Counted from the stretch's first letter, positions 1 to 5,424 are shown. The stretch is DNA of 5,424 nucleotides from Alphaproteobacteria bacterium (GCA_020441605.1 JAGRLX010000011.1:1-5424), one strand, 5' to 3'. Made by a program: numbers and translations. Notes: a model not told the origin generated them from the letters alone.

Positions 1-1
1 C

Positions 2-301
2 TTCATCATCGGGCTGTGGGCCGATGGCTTCGAGAAGCTGCAGATCATCCCGCTGCTCGTCATCACGCCGCTCACATTCCTTGGCGGCAGCTTCTACTCC
101 ATCAAGGTGCTGCCGCCGTTCTGGCAGACGCTGTCGCTGTTCAACCCGGTGGTTTATCTGGTCAGCGGCTTCCGCTGGAGCTTCAACGAGGTGGCGGATG
201 TGAACGTCGGCGTGAGCCTCGTCATGACGGGCGTCTTTCTTGCCATATGCCTTGGCATTGTTGGCTGGATCTTCCGGACGGGGTACCGGCTGAAGAACTA
301 G
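2..301 (+). CDS. ABC-2 type transporter permease, C-terminal part (5' truncated by window)
   Basis: The frame is open from the left edge and ends at TAG 299-301, giving the last 99 residues of a membrane protein; the start lies outside the window. It resembles the C-terminus of ABC-2 (YadH/NodJ-like) permeases, the membrane half of exporters that pair with a separate ATPase. Visible family features are the stretch [11 protein letters not shown] (fragment residues 23-33), the LPPFWQ turn (37-42), and [12 protein letters not shown] (48-59), which corresponds to the usual NPxxYxxxGFR signature. Two hydrophobic segments, about 13-29 and 70-91, should span the inner membrane; the protein ends in a short basic tail (RTGYRLKN). 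The GTG at 107 gives a shorter ORF but is internal, since homology begins well before it. The partner ATPase gene would be expected upstream. The substrate cannot be read from this fragment. Family assignment is good, specificity unknown. Confidence 0.85.
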   Translation, partial: FIIGLWADGFEKLQIIPLLVITPLTFLGGSFYSIKVLPPFWQTLSLFNPVVYLVSGFRWSFNEVADVNVGVSLVMTGVFLAICLGIVGWIFRTGYRLKN

Positions 302-316
302 GGGTTCGGCCGGTTC

Positions 317-344
317 TTGCCTTCCGTGCCCAAATCCCCTATAG
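317..344 (+). promoter_or_regulatory. Putative sigma-70-type promoter for rplY operon
   Basis: TTGCCT at 317-322 and CTATAG at 339-344 are separated by 16 bases (17 if the -10 is read as TATAGG, 340-345). This resembles housekeeping promoters of alphaproteobacteria, in which a TTG-rich -35 is followed by a CTATA-type -10. It lies 16 bp after the permease stop, and the start of transcription would fall near 350, giving a leader of about 65 nt. It would drive rplY and probably the four genes after it. This is a pattern reading only; no start site is known. Confidence 0.5.
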
Positions 345-348
345 GCGG

Positions 349-397
349 CCCGCCCGGCGAGCGCCGTTCACCCCTGGAGGAAGGCTCGGCGGGTTTT
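349..397 (+). terminator. Terminator-like inverted repeat in the rplY leader
   Basis: CCCGCC at 349-354 is complementary to GGCGGG at 388-393, which is followed directly by TTTT (394-397). Inside it, CGGC (355-358) and GCCG (363-366) can form a small hairpin with a GAGC loop. An alternative pairing joins CGCCG (362-366) with CGGCG (387-391). A GC stem followed by a short T run resembles a weak intrinsic terminator that could stop read-through from the permease. However, the stem is short, the loop is long and only four T residues follow. It could equally be a leader structure or chance in GC-rich DNA. Confidence 0.3.
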
Positions 398-405
398 GAC
401 ATATC

Positions 406-410
406 AGGAG
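406..410 (+). promoter_or_regulatory. Ribosome binding site of rplY
   Basis: AGGAG sits 7 bases before ATG 418, a standard Shine-Dalgarno position, and fixes the start of rplY. The surrounding A-rich stretch (TAGAAAAATG) should be unstructured, which suits a highly expressed ribosomal protein. Confidence 0.85.
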
Positions 411-417
411 TAGAAAA

Positions 418-1101
418 ATGTCCACGATCGTGAAGCTCAAGGCCGCGTCGCGCGCCCGGGCAGGCAAGGGGGCCTCTCGTGCAGTCCGCCGTGAAGGCCT
501 CGTTCCCGGTGTCGTCTATGGCGACAAGAAGGAACCCCAGTTGATTTCGCTCGCCTATGGCGACGTTCTTCCCCATGTGATGACCGGCCGGTTCATGGCC
601 ACCCTCGTCGACCTCGACGTCGACGGCCAGGTGATCCGCGCCATTCCGCGCGACATCCAGTTCGAGCCGGTTCGCGACTTTGTCATCCATGTCGACTTCC
701 TGCGCCTTGGCAAGGGTGCGCGGATCATCGTCAACATCCCGGTGCACTTCAAGAATCAGGACCAGGCCCCCGGCCTCAAGCTGGGCGGCGCGCTCAACGT
801 CGTGTCGCACGAGGTTCCGCTCTACTGCACCGAAAACCTCATCCCTGACGAGATCATGGTCGACCTCGCCGGCATGCAGGTTGGCCAGTCGGTTCACCTG
901 TCGCAGATCCAGCTGCCGGAAGGTGTCTCCTCGGCCAGCCATGACGACGTGACGCTTTGCGCCATCACCTCGACCATCCAGGAAGAGGAACCGGCCGCTG
1001 AAGAGGGCGCTGCCGAAGTTCCGGCGACTGCCCAGAAGGCACCGGCTGCCGGCGGCAAGGCTGCCGCTCCGGCCGCTGCGCCGGCCGCAAAGAAGAAGTA
1101 A
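418..1101 (+). CDS. rplY: 50S ribosomal protein L25, long CTC/TL5 type
   Basis: This gene encodes a 227-residue bL25, which binds 5S rRNA in the large ribosomal subunit. Residues 1 to about 90 form the L25 beta-barrel, recognised from the basic N-terminus with RAGKGASRAVRREGLVPGVVYG (split here: RAGKGASRAVRR, then EGLVPGVVYG) and the FEPVRDFVIHVDFLRL segment. Residues about 95-185 form the C-terminal TL5/CTC domain, with the typical pieces GLKLGGALNVVSHEVPL and MQVGQSVHLSQI. The short E. coli L25 (about 94 residues) lacks this second domain. From about residue 188 the protein runs into a low-complexity tail, first acidic (EEEPAAEEGAAE), then Ala/Pro-rich and ending in KKK; such tails are common in alphaproteobacterial L25. 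ATG 418 is supported by AGGAG at 406-410. pth follows 21 bp later in the same direction, a very common pairing, so both are likely co-transcribed from the promoter near 317-344. Confidence 0.97.
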   Translation: MSTIVKLKAASRARAGKGASRAVRREGLVPGVVYGDKKEPQLISLAYGDVLPHVMTGRFMATLVDLDVDGQVIRAIPRDIQFEPVRDFVIHVDFLRLGKGARIIVNIPVHFKNQDQAPGLKLGGALNVVSHEVPLYCTENLIPDEIMVDLAGMQVGQSVHLSQIQLPEGVSSASHDDVTLCAITSTIQEEEPAAEEGAAEVPATAQKAPAAGGKAAAPAAAPAAKKK

Positions 1102-1110
1102 GACGCACGC

Positions 1111-1118
1111 GAGGAGGG
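1111..1118 (+). promoter_or_regulatory. Ribosome binding site of pth
   Basis: GAGGAGGG lies 4 bases before ATG 1123, within the 21-bp gap between rplY and pth. It is a strong purine-rich Shine-Dalgarno match with rather short spacing and supports the chosen start. Confidence 0.8.
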
Positions 1119-1122
1119 CCGC

Positions 1123-1725
1123 ATGCACCTCGTGGTGGGGCTCGGCAACCCGGGCCCCAAGTACCAGGGCAACCGGCACAACATCGGTTTCATGGCGGTG
1201 GACGCAATCGTCCGCCGCCATGGCTTTTCCGCTTGGCGCAAGCGTTTCCAGGGCGAAGTGTCCGAGGGCACGCTTGGCGGAGAAAAGGTGCTGGTGCTCA
1301 AGCCCATGACCTACATGAACGAGAGCGGCCGGTCGGTCGGCGAGGCGGTGCGCTTCTATGACATCGACCCTGCGCAGGTGATCGTGTTCTATGACGAACT
1401 CGATCTCGATCCCGGCAAGGTCAGGGTGAAGCTCGGCGGCGGTGCAGCGGGTCACAACGGTATCCGCTCCATGATTTCCCATGTCGGGCCCCATTTCGTC
1501 CGTGTCCGTCTCGGCATCGGTCATCCGGGTGACAAACGTCTGGTGCAGCCTCACGTGCTGAGCGACTTTGCCAAGGCCGACAGGACCTGGCTCGAGCCGC
1601 TCATCGATGCGGTCGCCGACAACATTCCGCTTCTCGTCAAGGGCGAGGAGGGCACATTCCAGAACAGGGTTCATCTGGCGGTCAATCCGTCGCCGGAGAA
1701 GCCGCTGAAGAAAGTCGAGAACTGA
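1123..1725 (+). CDS. pth: Peptidyl-tRNA hydrolase
   Basis: This gene encodes a 200-residue cytoplasmic Pth, which cleaves the ester bond between peptide and tRNA in peptidyl-tRNAs that fall off the ribosome, returning free tRNA. The signature [17 protein letters not shown] is at 6-22 and contains Asn9 and the catalytic His19 (His20 in E. coli). MTYMNESG supplies Asn66. YDELD supplies Asp91, the residue that orients the histidine. [12 protein letters not shown] supplies Asn112, which contacts the tRNA/peptide. All active-site residues I know are therefore present. Length is normal for the family (about 190-200). The start is supported by GAGGAGGG at 1111-1118 and by the motif lying at the very N-terminus. 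Its TGA overlaps the ychF ATG by one base (TGATG, 1723-1727), so ychF translation is probably coupled to pth. The rplY-pth-ychF order is widely conserved in bacteria. Confidence 0.97.
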   Translation: MHLVVGLGNPGPKYQGNRHNIGFMAVDAIVRRHGFSAWRKRFQGEVSEGTLGGEKVLVLKPMTYMNESGRSVGEAVRFYDIDPAQVIVFYDELDLDPGKVRVKLGGGAAGHNGIRSMISHVGPHFVRVRLGIGHPGDKRLVQPHVLSDFAKADRTWLEPLIDAVADNIPLLVKGEEGTFQNRVHLAVNPSPEKPLKKVEN

Positions 1726-2822
1726 TGGGTTTCAAGTGTGGCATCGTGGGTCTTCCGAATGTCGGCAAGTCCACTCTTTTCAACGCGCTGACGCAGACCG
1801 CGGCGGCCCAGGCGGCAAACTATCCGTTCTGCACCATCGAGCCCAATGTGGGCGACGTGGCGGTGCCCGATCCGCGCCTTGACGTGCTGGCCGGGATTGC
1901 TGGTTCAGGCCAGATCATCCCGACCCGTCTGACCTTCGTCGATATCGCCGGTCTCGTGCGCGGGGCATCCAAGGGCGAGGGCCTTGGCAACCAGTTTCTC
2001 GCCAATATCCGCGAGGTGGATGCCATTGCCCATGTCGTGCGCTGCTTCGAAGATGGCGACATCACCCATGTGGAAGGCAAGATCGATCCCATCGCCGACA
2101 TCGAGACGATCGAGACAGAGCTGATGCTTGCGGACCTCGACAGCCTTGAAAAGCGCATTGTCAATCTGGAGAAAAAGGCCAAGCAGGGCGACAAGGAAGC
2201 CAAGGAACTCGTCGATCTGATTGGCCGCGCGCTGGTGCTGCTGCGTGAGGGCAAACCCGCGCGGCTTGTTGAGCGCTCAGCCGAGGAGGAAAAGGTATTC
2301 CGTGGCCTTGGCCTGTTGTCCTCGAAGCCGGTTCTCTACGTGTGCAACGTGGAGGAGGCGAGTGCAGACAAGGGCAACCAGTATTCCGCGCTCGTGTTCA
2401 AGCGGGCGGAGGAGGAAGGCGAAGTCGCGGTCGTCGTCTCGGCAAAGATCGAGAGTGAGATTGCCGTTCTGCCCGATGCGGACCAGAAGGATTATCTCGA
2501 GGCAGTTGGCCTCTCGGAGCCCGGCCTCAACCGGGTGATCCGCGCGGGCTACGATCTTCTGCATCTCGTCACCTATTTTACCGTAGGGCCCAAGGAGGCC
2601 CGGGCCTGGACCATCACCAAGGGCACCAAGGCCCCGGGAGCAGCCGGTGTCATCCACACGGATTTCGAGAAGGGCTTCATCCGCGCCGAGACGATTGCAT
2701 ATGGCGATTATGTGTCGGGTAACGGCGAGGCAGGTGCGCGCGAGTCCGGCAAGTTCCGCCTCGAAGGCAAGGACTATATCGTGCAGGACGGCGATGTGCT
2801 GCACTTCCGGTTTGCCAATTGA
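1725..2822 (+). CDS. ychF: Redox-regulated P-loop ATPase YchF (Obg family)
   Basis: This gene encodes a 365-residue YchF, the Obg-related, ribosome-binding NTPase known in other organisms to prefer ATP and to affect stress tolerance and translation. The P-loop GLPNVGKST is at 9-17, NYPFCTIEP at 32-40, and the Walker B/G3 motif DIAGL at 73-77 is followed by the glycine-rich switch [20 protein letters not shown], which differs from canonical GTPases. The G4 position reads NVEE (208-211) rather than NKxD; loss of that Asp is the family hallmark explaining ATP over GTP. A helical coiled-coil insertion lies at about 130-170 (many Glu, Lys and Leu). The C-terminal TGS domain starts near 281 and carries [14 protein letters not shown] and the family-typical end [15 protein letters not shown]. 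Length matches the family (about 363-368). There is no strong Shine-Dalgarno (only GAAGAAAG-like purines), consistent with coupling to pth. Its TGA is overlapped by the TTG of the next gene. Confidence 0.97.
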   Translation: MGFKCGIVGLPNVGKSTLFNALTQTAAAQAANYPFCTIEPNVGDVAVPDPRLDVLAGIAGSGQIIPTRLTFVDIAGLVRGASKGEGLGNQFLANIREVDAIAHVVRCFEDGDITHVEGKIDPIADIETIETELMLADLDSLEKRIVNLEKKAKQGDKEAKELVDLIGRALVLLREGKPARLVERSAEEEKVFRGLGLLSSKPVLYVCNVEEASADKGNQYSALVFKRAEEEGEVAVVVSAKIESEIAVLPDADQKDYLEAVGLSEPGLNRVIRAGYDLLHLVTYFTVGPKEARAWTITKGTKAPGAAGVIHTDFEKGFIRAETIAYGDYVSGNGEAGARESGKFRLEGKDYIVQDGDVLHFRFAN

Positions 2823-3268
2823 GTAGCCTCTACTACGAGGATTTCGACGAAGGCCAGGTCATCGATCTGGGCAGCTATCATGTGTCTGCCGACGAGATCA
2901 TTGCGTATGCCAGCGAGTTCGATCCGCAGGATTTCCATCTGAGCGAGGAGGCTGGAAAATCCTCAGTTCTCGGAGGATTGGCGGCGTCTGGCTGGCATGT
3001 GTGCGCCATTCTCGTCCGTATGCTGACGGACGCCTATATCGGCAAGTCGGCTGCGATGGGTTCCAACGGCATGGACGAGGTCAAGTGGCTCAAGCCCGTC
3101 TATGCCGGCGAGACGCTGACCGGACGCATGACGCTGCTGTCGAAGCGGGTCTCGTCCAAGCGCCCGGAAATGGGCATTCTCAAGTGCCGGTGGGAGTTGT
3201 TCAATACGGACGGCGAACAGAAGACCGACATGGTGGGTGTGAGCTTCATGCAGGTGCGCCAGCCATGA
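2819..3268 (+). CDS. MaoC/hotdog dehydratase-like protein, first of tandem pair
   Basis: This gene encodes a 149-residue protein of the MaoC-like hotdog family, whose members hydrate or dehydrate enoyl/3-hydroxyacyl thioesters. The active-site segment is FDPQDFHL (34-41): Asp35 and His40 match the catalytic Asp and His of the R-hydratase motif D-x-N-P-x-H, here written [15 protein letters not shown] (about 52-60) is the following conserved turn and [13 protein letters not shown] is the later beta-strand region. I chose the TTG at 2819 as start: no in-frame ATG lies before the conserved core, and with TTG the motif falls at exactly the same residue numbers as in the next gene. It overlaps the ychF stop by 4 bases (TTGA) and has no clear Shine-Dalgarno, so it is probably translated by coupling. 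Substrate and pathway are unknown. Homologues next to ychF are familiar in alphaproteobacteria, from memory. Confidence 0.9.
   Translation: MSSLYYEDFDEGQVIDLGSYHVSADEIIAYASEFDPQDFHLSEEAGKSSVLGGLAASGWHVCAILVRMLTDAYIGKSAAMGSNGMDEVKWLKPVYAGETLTGRMTLLSKRVSSKRPEMGILKCRWELFNTDGEQKTDMVGVSFMQVRQP
3252..3256 (+). promoter_or_regulatory. Ribosome binding site of second maoC gene
   Basis: AGGTG within the end of the first maoC gene lies 8 bases before ATG 3265 and 11 before the adjacent ATG 3268. The spacing favours 3265 as the start. Confidence 0.55.
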
Positions 3269-3741
3269 TGGGTCTGTGTCTGGAAGATGTCGAGGTGGGC
3301 AAGGTGTATGAGCTGGGCTCCTATCACTTCACCCGCGACAACATCATCGAGTTTGCCCGCAAGTTCGATCCACAGGATTTTCATCTCGACGATGAGGCGG
3401 CGGAACGCGGGCCGTTCGGCAAGCTCACGGCTTCCGGCTGGCATACCGCGGCAGGCTGGATGAAGGGGTTCGTCGCCGCCAACCAGCGGGCGGAGGAAAC
3501 ACTGCGCTCCGCTGGCCGGGAAGTCTTTGTTGTGGGGCCGTCGCCCGGTTTCACCAATCTCAAATGGCCCCGGCCCGTATGCCCCGGCGATACGGTCACC
3601 TATCGCTCGACGATCACCGGCAAGCGCGAACTGGTGACAAGGGTCCGATGGGGCATGGTGTTCGCCTTCAACGAGGGCCACAACCAGCGGGGTGAATTGG
3701 TCTATTCATTCGAGGGCAAGGTGCTGGCGCCGCGGAGGTGA
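3265..3741 (+). CDS. MaoC/hotdog dehydratase-like protein, second of tandem pair
   Basis: This gene encodes a 158-residue paralogue of the preceding protein. The two align without gaps through the first 41 residues, with 23 identical by my count, including GSYH (18-21) and FDPQDFHL (34-41) with catalytic-type Asp35 and His40. TASGWHTAAGWM follows, then PGFTNLKWPRPVCPGDTV, a typical MaoC strand-turn. The middle part (about 70-95) is longer than in the first copy. The frame stays open upstream to a GTG at 3001, but that extension overlaps the first maoC gene in another frame and has no hotdog features. ATG 3265 fits the paralogue length, has AGGTG 8 bases upstream and overlaps the previous stop as ATGA. 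A second ATG at 3268 is a minor alternative. Two coupled hotdog proteins suggest a heterodimer or two sequential dehydratases; this is inference. It is the last plus-strand gene of the cluster. Confidence 0.9.
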   Translation: MMGLCLEDVEVGKVYELGSYHFTRDNIIEFARKFDPQDFHLDDEAAERGPFGKLTASGWHTAAGWMKGFVAANQRAEETLRSAGREVFVVGPSPGFTNLKWPRPVCPGDTVTYRSTITGKRELVTRVRWGMVFAFNEGHNQRGELVYSFEGKVLAPRR

Positions 3742-3756
3742 CCTCTGGAAAGGGCG
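3742..3756. other. 15-bp convergent intergenic gap
   Basis: The stop of the second maoC gene (TGA 3739-3741) and the stop of the minus-strand methyltransferase (CTA 3757-3759, read as TAG) face each other with 15 bp between them. I see no hairpin plus T run on either strand, so the two transcripts probably overlap at their 3' ends or end inside the opposing gene. Confidence 0.7.
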
Positions 3757-4542
3757 CTACTTGGTCGCGATAAACGCATCCATGTTGTTGTAACCTTTCG
3801 GGATCGCGACAATGTCGGAGAAGTATGGCGCCAGGCGCTCGCGGGCCCATGCCATGGAAACCAGCGCCGCATCCTTGTAGTGACCTTCAATGGTAATATG
3901 TGCCCAACCATGGTGGTTGTAATGGTCGAGCATGCCTTGGTCCCAGTCTCGCCTTGAAGCAATCACGGTGTCACCCTGAATGGTGAGAAATGCACGACCG
4001 CCTGGCCGAAGAACCCTCGCGATTTCTGCATACCAGGCTTCGTGTTGATCGGCGTGGATGTGGGTCAGGACACTGTAGCAAAACAAGCCGGAGAATGTGT
4101 CCTGATCAAACGGCAGCGGCGGCTGGGCATCGCACACCTTCGCCTTCTTCACACCCTGGCTCAACAGCCACGCGATCGCGTCGCTGTCGACGTCGCAGCC
4201 GTTGTAGTGCTTGTTCCAGCCTGGCAGCATTCGTAGCCAGTTGAAGGTTCTGCCGCTGCCGCAGCCCCAATCGAGCATCGGTCCATCGGGTTTCCGACCA
4301 AAGACCTCAATGGTCTTTGCGGCGGACGAAATCCCTTGCGAGTAGAAATTCATCGATGAGGTGTTGGTGCCGACGTGAACACGCAACTCCTCTGCCGGCA
4401 TGAGGTCTTTCAGTCCCGCAACCGCCAAAACACTGCGAATGGATTTCTCGCCTTGTCTCACGCGCTGCTCCAGCAGGGTAATCTGTTGGCGCAGTTTGGC
4501 GACCGTCTTGTCCGTTTCGGATTGTGGTTGTTTGGCGTTCAC
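3757..4542 (-). CDS. Class I SAM-dependent methyltransferase with N-terminal helical extension
   Basis: This gene encodes a 261-residue protein with a Rossmann-type methyltransferase core. Motif I is LDWGCGSGR (90-98), the SAM-binding glycine loop. The acidic residue ending strand 2 is in GCDVDSDA (Asp117 or Asp119). CDAQPPLPFD (137-146) is the motif II region, YSVLTHI (156-162) motif III, and VLRPGGRAFLTIQG (177-190) the post-III strand and turn. This is the Methyltransf_11/25-like pattern. Residues about 9-36 are rich in Lys, Glu, Gln and Leu with a heptad-like spacing, suggesting a short coiled coil. No signal peptide or membrane segment is seen. The start is GTG 4542; GGGGAG (complement of 4554-4559) lies 11 bases upstream, slightly far, and the frame stays open further upstream, so the start is moderately certain. 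It lies downstream of apt in the same direction. Hand-counted lines give about 53-57 % GC, somewhat below neighbours. The acceptor is unknown; similar enzymes often act on glycans or small molecules. Confidence 0.85.
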   Translation of the reverse strand: MNAKQPQSETDKTVAKLRQQITLLEQRVRQGEKSIRSVLAVAGLKDLMPAEELRVHVGTNTSSMNFYSQGISSAAKTIEVFGRKPDGPMLDWGCGSGRTFNWLRMLPGWNKHYNGCDVDSDAIAWLLSQGVKKAKVCDAQPPLPFDQDTFSGLFCYSVLTHIHADQHEAWYAEIARVLRPGGRAFLTIQGDTVIASRRDWDQGMLDHYNHHGWAHITIEGHYKDAALVSMAWARERLAPYFSDIVAIPKGYNNMDAFIATK

Positions 4543-4577
4543 GTGCAGGACTACTCCCCAAGGCTTGCTGCACTCTT

Positions 4578-4592
4578 GCTGCCGGTGGCAGC
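4578..4592 (-). other. Perfect 6-bp hairpin between apt and methyltransferase
   Basis: GCTGCC (4578-4583) and GGCAGC (4587-4592) form a perfect 6-bp stem with a 3-base loop in the 73-bp gap after apt. On the minus strand it is followed by AAGAGTG, with no T run, so it is not a standard intrinsic terminator. It could be a weak pause site, part of a processed 3' end of the apt message, or chance. Confidence 0.3.
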
Positions 4593-4615
4593 CATCCGAG
4601 CGCAGACGTGTTCGT

Positions 4616-5161
4616 TCAATGGCCCTCGAAGGCCACGAGCGTGTGGACTTTTACGCCCTTTTCCTTCAGCTTCGCAGCACCGCCCAGTTCCGGCAGGTCG
4701 ATGACGAAAGCTGCCGCCACGACTTCGCCACCTGACTTGCGGATCAGGTCGATCGCCGCGCCCGCCGTACCGCCTGTCGCGATCAGATCGTCGATGAGCA
4801 GTACCTTGTCGCCCTTCTGGATGGCGTCCGCATGGATCTCGATGGTGTCGACGCCGTATTCCAGCTGATAGTCCTGGCCAATCACCTTGTGCGGCAGCTT
4901 GCCCTTCTTGCGGATGGGGATGAAGCCGCGGCCCAATGAATGTGCAACGGCGCCGCCGAGGATGAAGCCTCTGGCCTCGATGCCCACCACATAGTCGATC
5001 TCGCCTTTGAGAAATGGCCAGGCAAGTTCGTCCACCGCGGCGCGGAAGCCATGGAGGTTGGACAGCAGAGTGGTGATGTCGCGGAACATGATCCCCGGCT
5101 TGGGGTAGTCCGGAATGGTGCGAATATAGCGCTTGATGTCGAAGCCGTTGCGAAGATCCAT
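4616..5161 (-). CDS. apt: Adenine phosphoribosyltransferase
   Basis: This gene encodes a 181-residue cytoplasmic purine-salvage enzyme that makes AMP and pyrophosphate from adenine and PRPP. The N-terminus has the Apt pattern [18 protein letters not shown] (16-33), which covers the adenine-binding hood. [14 protein letters not shown] (60-73) follows, then the flexible catalytic loop RKKGKLP (84-90) and [13 protein letters not shown] (102-114). The PRPP-binding signature [13 protein letters not shown] is at 120-132 with the paired Asp124/Asp125. Length is normal (E. coli about 183). The ATG at 5161 is supported by this N-terminal match and by AGGGG (complement of 5173-5177) 11 bases upstream, a rather wide spacing. 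It starts 19 bp after the hemF stop on the same strand, so the two are probably co-transcribed. The methyltransferase gene follows after 73 bp and may be read from the same message. Confidence 0.97.
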   Translation of the reverse strand: MDLRNGFDIKRYIRTIPDYPKPGIMFRDITTLLSNLHGFRAAVDELAWPFLKGEIDYVVGIEARGFILGGAVAHSLGRGFIPIRKKGKLPHKVIGQDYQLEYGVDTIEIHADAIQKGDKVLLIDDLIATGGTAGAAIDLIRKSGGEVVAAAFVIDLPELGGAAKLKEKGVKVHTLVAFEGH

Positions 5162-5180
5162 GGTGAAATGCGCCCCTGTT

Positions 5181-5424
5181 TTACGGCCACCTTACCGCAG
5201 GCGGCATGGAGGACAAGATTGACTCAACGTTACCACCGGTCTTGAGGCCGAAAAGTGTGCCTCGATCATAGAGCAGATTGTATTCCACATAGCGGCCGCG
5301 GCGAATCAACTGTTCCTCTCGGTCGGCTTCGGTGTAGGCCAGGTCCATGTTGCGGCGTACGAGCGTCGGATAGATGTCGAGAAACGCGCGGCCCACGTCC
5401 TGGGTGAAGGCGAAGTCGGCGTCC
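5181..5424 (-). CDS. hemF: Coproporphyrinogen III oxidase, aerobic, C-terminal part (truncated by window)
   Basis: This is the last 80 residues of HemF, the oxygen-dependent enzyme that converts coproporphyrinogen III to protoporphyrinogen IX in heme synthesis. The fragment contains the strongly conserved end of the family: [11 protein letters not shown], then [34 protein letters not shown] and [10 protein letters not shown]. The protein stops at TAA 5181-5183 right after VRWP; E. coli HemF continues for some further residues, but an early end like this is usual in alphaproteobacteria (from memory). The frame is open to the right edge; the GTG at 5396 is internal because the upstream residues DADFAFTQD still match the family. 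The catalytic central region lies outside the window. apt follows 19 bp downstream. Heme synthesis and purine salvage have no obvious functional link, so the pairing is probably only positional. Confidence 0.95.
   Translation of the reverse strand, partial: DADFAFTQDVGRAFLDIYPTLVRRNMDLAYTEADREEQLIRRGRYVEYNLLYDRGTLFGLKTGGNVESILSSMPPAVRWP

Noticed and set aside
16..399. 127-codon plus-strand frame across the permease end and the rplY leader
   Set aside because: It is out of frame with the clear permease homology and translates to Arg/His/Ala-rich sequence with no family likeness.
396..401. TTGACA, a perfect -35 hexamer just before rplY
   Set aside because: A matching -10 would fall at about 419 inside the coding region, and no TATAAT-like sequence is there; a better pair exists at 317-344.
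298..1674. 458-codon open frame on the minus strand opposite rplY and pth
   Set aside because: It lies wholly antisense to two unmistakable genes, its translation is rich in Arg, Leu, Gly and His without any domain pattern, and long antisense frames are expected from third-position GC bias.
2277..2804. 175-codon minus-strand frame opposite ychF
   Set aside because: It is antisense to a complete and well-conserved ychF and shows no protein family features.
3001..3264. 88-codon N-terminal extension of the second maoC gene from GTG 3001
   Set aside because: It overlaps the first maoC gene in another frame, has no recognisable features, and ATG 3265 gives the length and register of the paralogue.
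3990..4244. Plus-strand small frames opposite the methyltransferase
   Set aside because: The minus-strand frame carries all SAM-binding motifs, whereas these frames give Arg/Ser-rich translations without motifs.
1..5424. Defence, mobile-element or CRISPR system
   Set aside because: I looked for direct repeats, terminal inverted repeats, tRNA-like ends, transposase, integrase, nuclease or toxin motifs and saw none; nearly all the DNA is accounted for by conserved genes.

Overview
The window looks like chromosomal DNA of an alphaproteobacterium with moderately high GC (about 55 to 70 % in the lines I counted by hand). The evidence is the order rplY-pth-ychF followed by MaoC-type dehydratase genes, an L25 of the long 'CTC' type with an Ala/Lys-rich tail, and a HemF that stops just after the sequence VRWP. 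I cannot place it to genus. Order Hyphomicrobiales or a neighbouring order is a guess.

Plus strand, 1-3741. The window opens inside the 3' end of an ABC-2 type transporter permease (2-301). A 116-bp gap follows, with a plausible sigma-70-type promoter and a terminator-like inverted repeat, and then a tight run of five genes: rplY (bL25, 418-1101), pth (peptidyl-tRNA hydrolase, 1123-1725), ychF (P-loop ATPase, 1725-2822) and two tandem MaoC/hotdog dehydratase-like genes (2819-3268 and 3265-3741). The last four are joined by TGATG, TTGA and ATGA stop/start overlaps, so they are probably translationally coupled. The first three serve translation: a ribosomal protein, recycling of peptidyl-tRNA, and a ribosome-associated ATPase. 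The MaoC pair is metabolic, with unknown substrate.

Minus strand, 3757-5424. In transcription order there is the C-terminal end of hemF (aerobic coproporphyrinogen III oxidase, running off the right edge), apt (adenine phosphoribosyltransferase, 19 bp later) and, after a 73-bp gap, a class I SAM-dependent methyltransferase with an N-terminal helical, possibly coiled-coil segment. The methyltransferase converges on the second maoC gene with only 15 bp between their stop codons. It is the one accessory-looking gene here: its target is unknown and its base composition seems slightly lower in GC than its neighbours.

No tRNA, rRNA, CRISPR array, insertion sequence, phage gene or toxin-antitoxin pair is visible. 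Most of the window is conserved housekeeping DNA, and I do not see a convincing undescribed system. The points most worth checking are the MaoC tandem pair, the methyltransferase, and the promoter/inverted-repeat arrangement in front of rplY.
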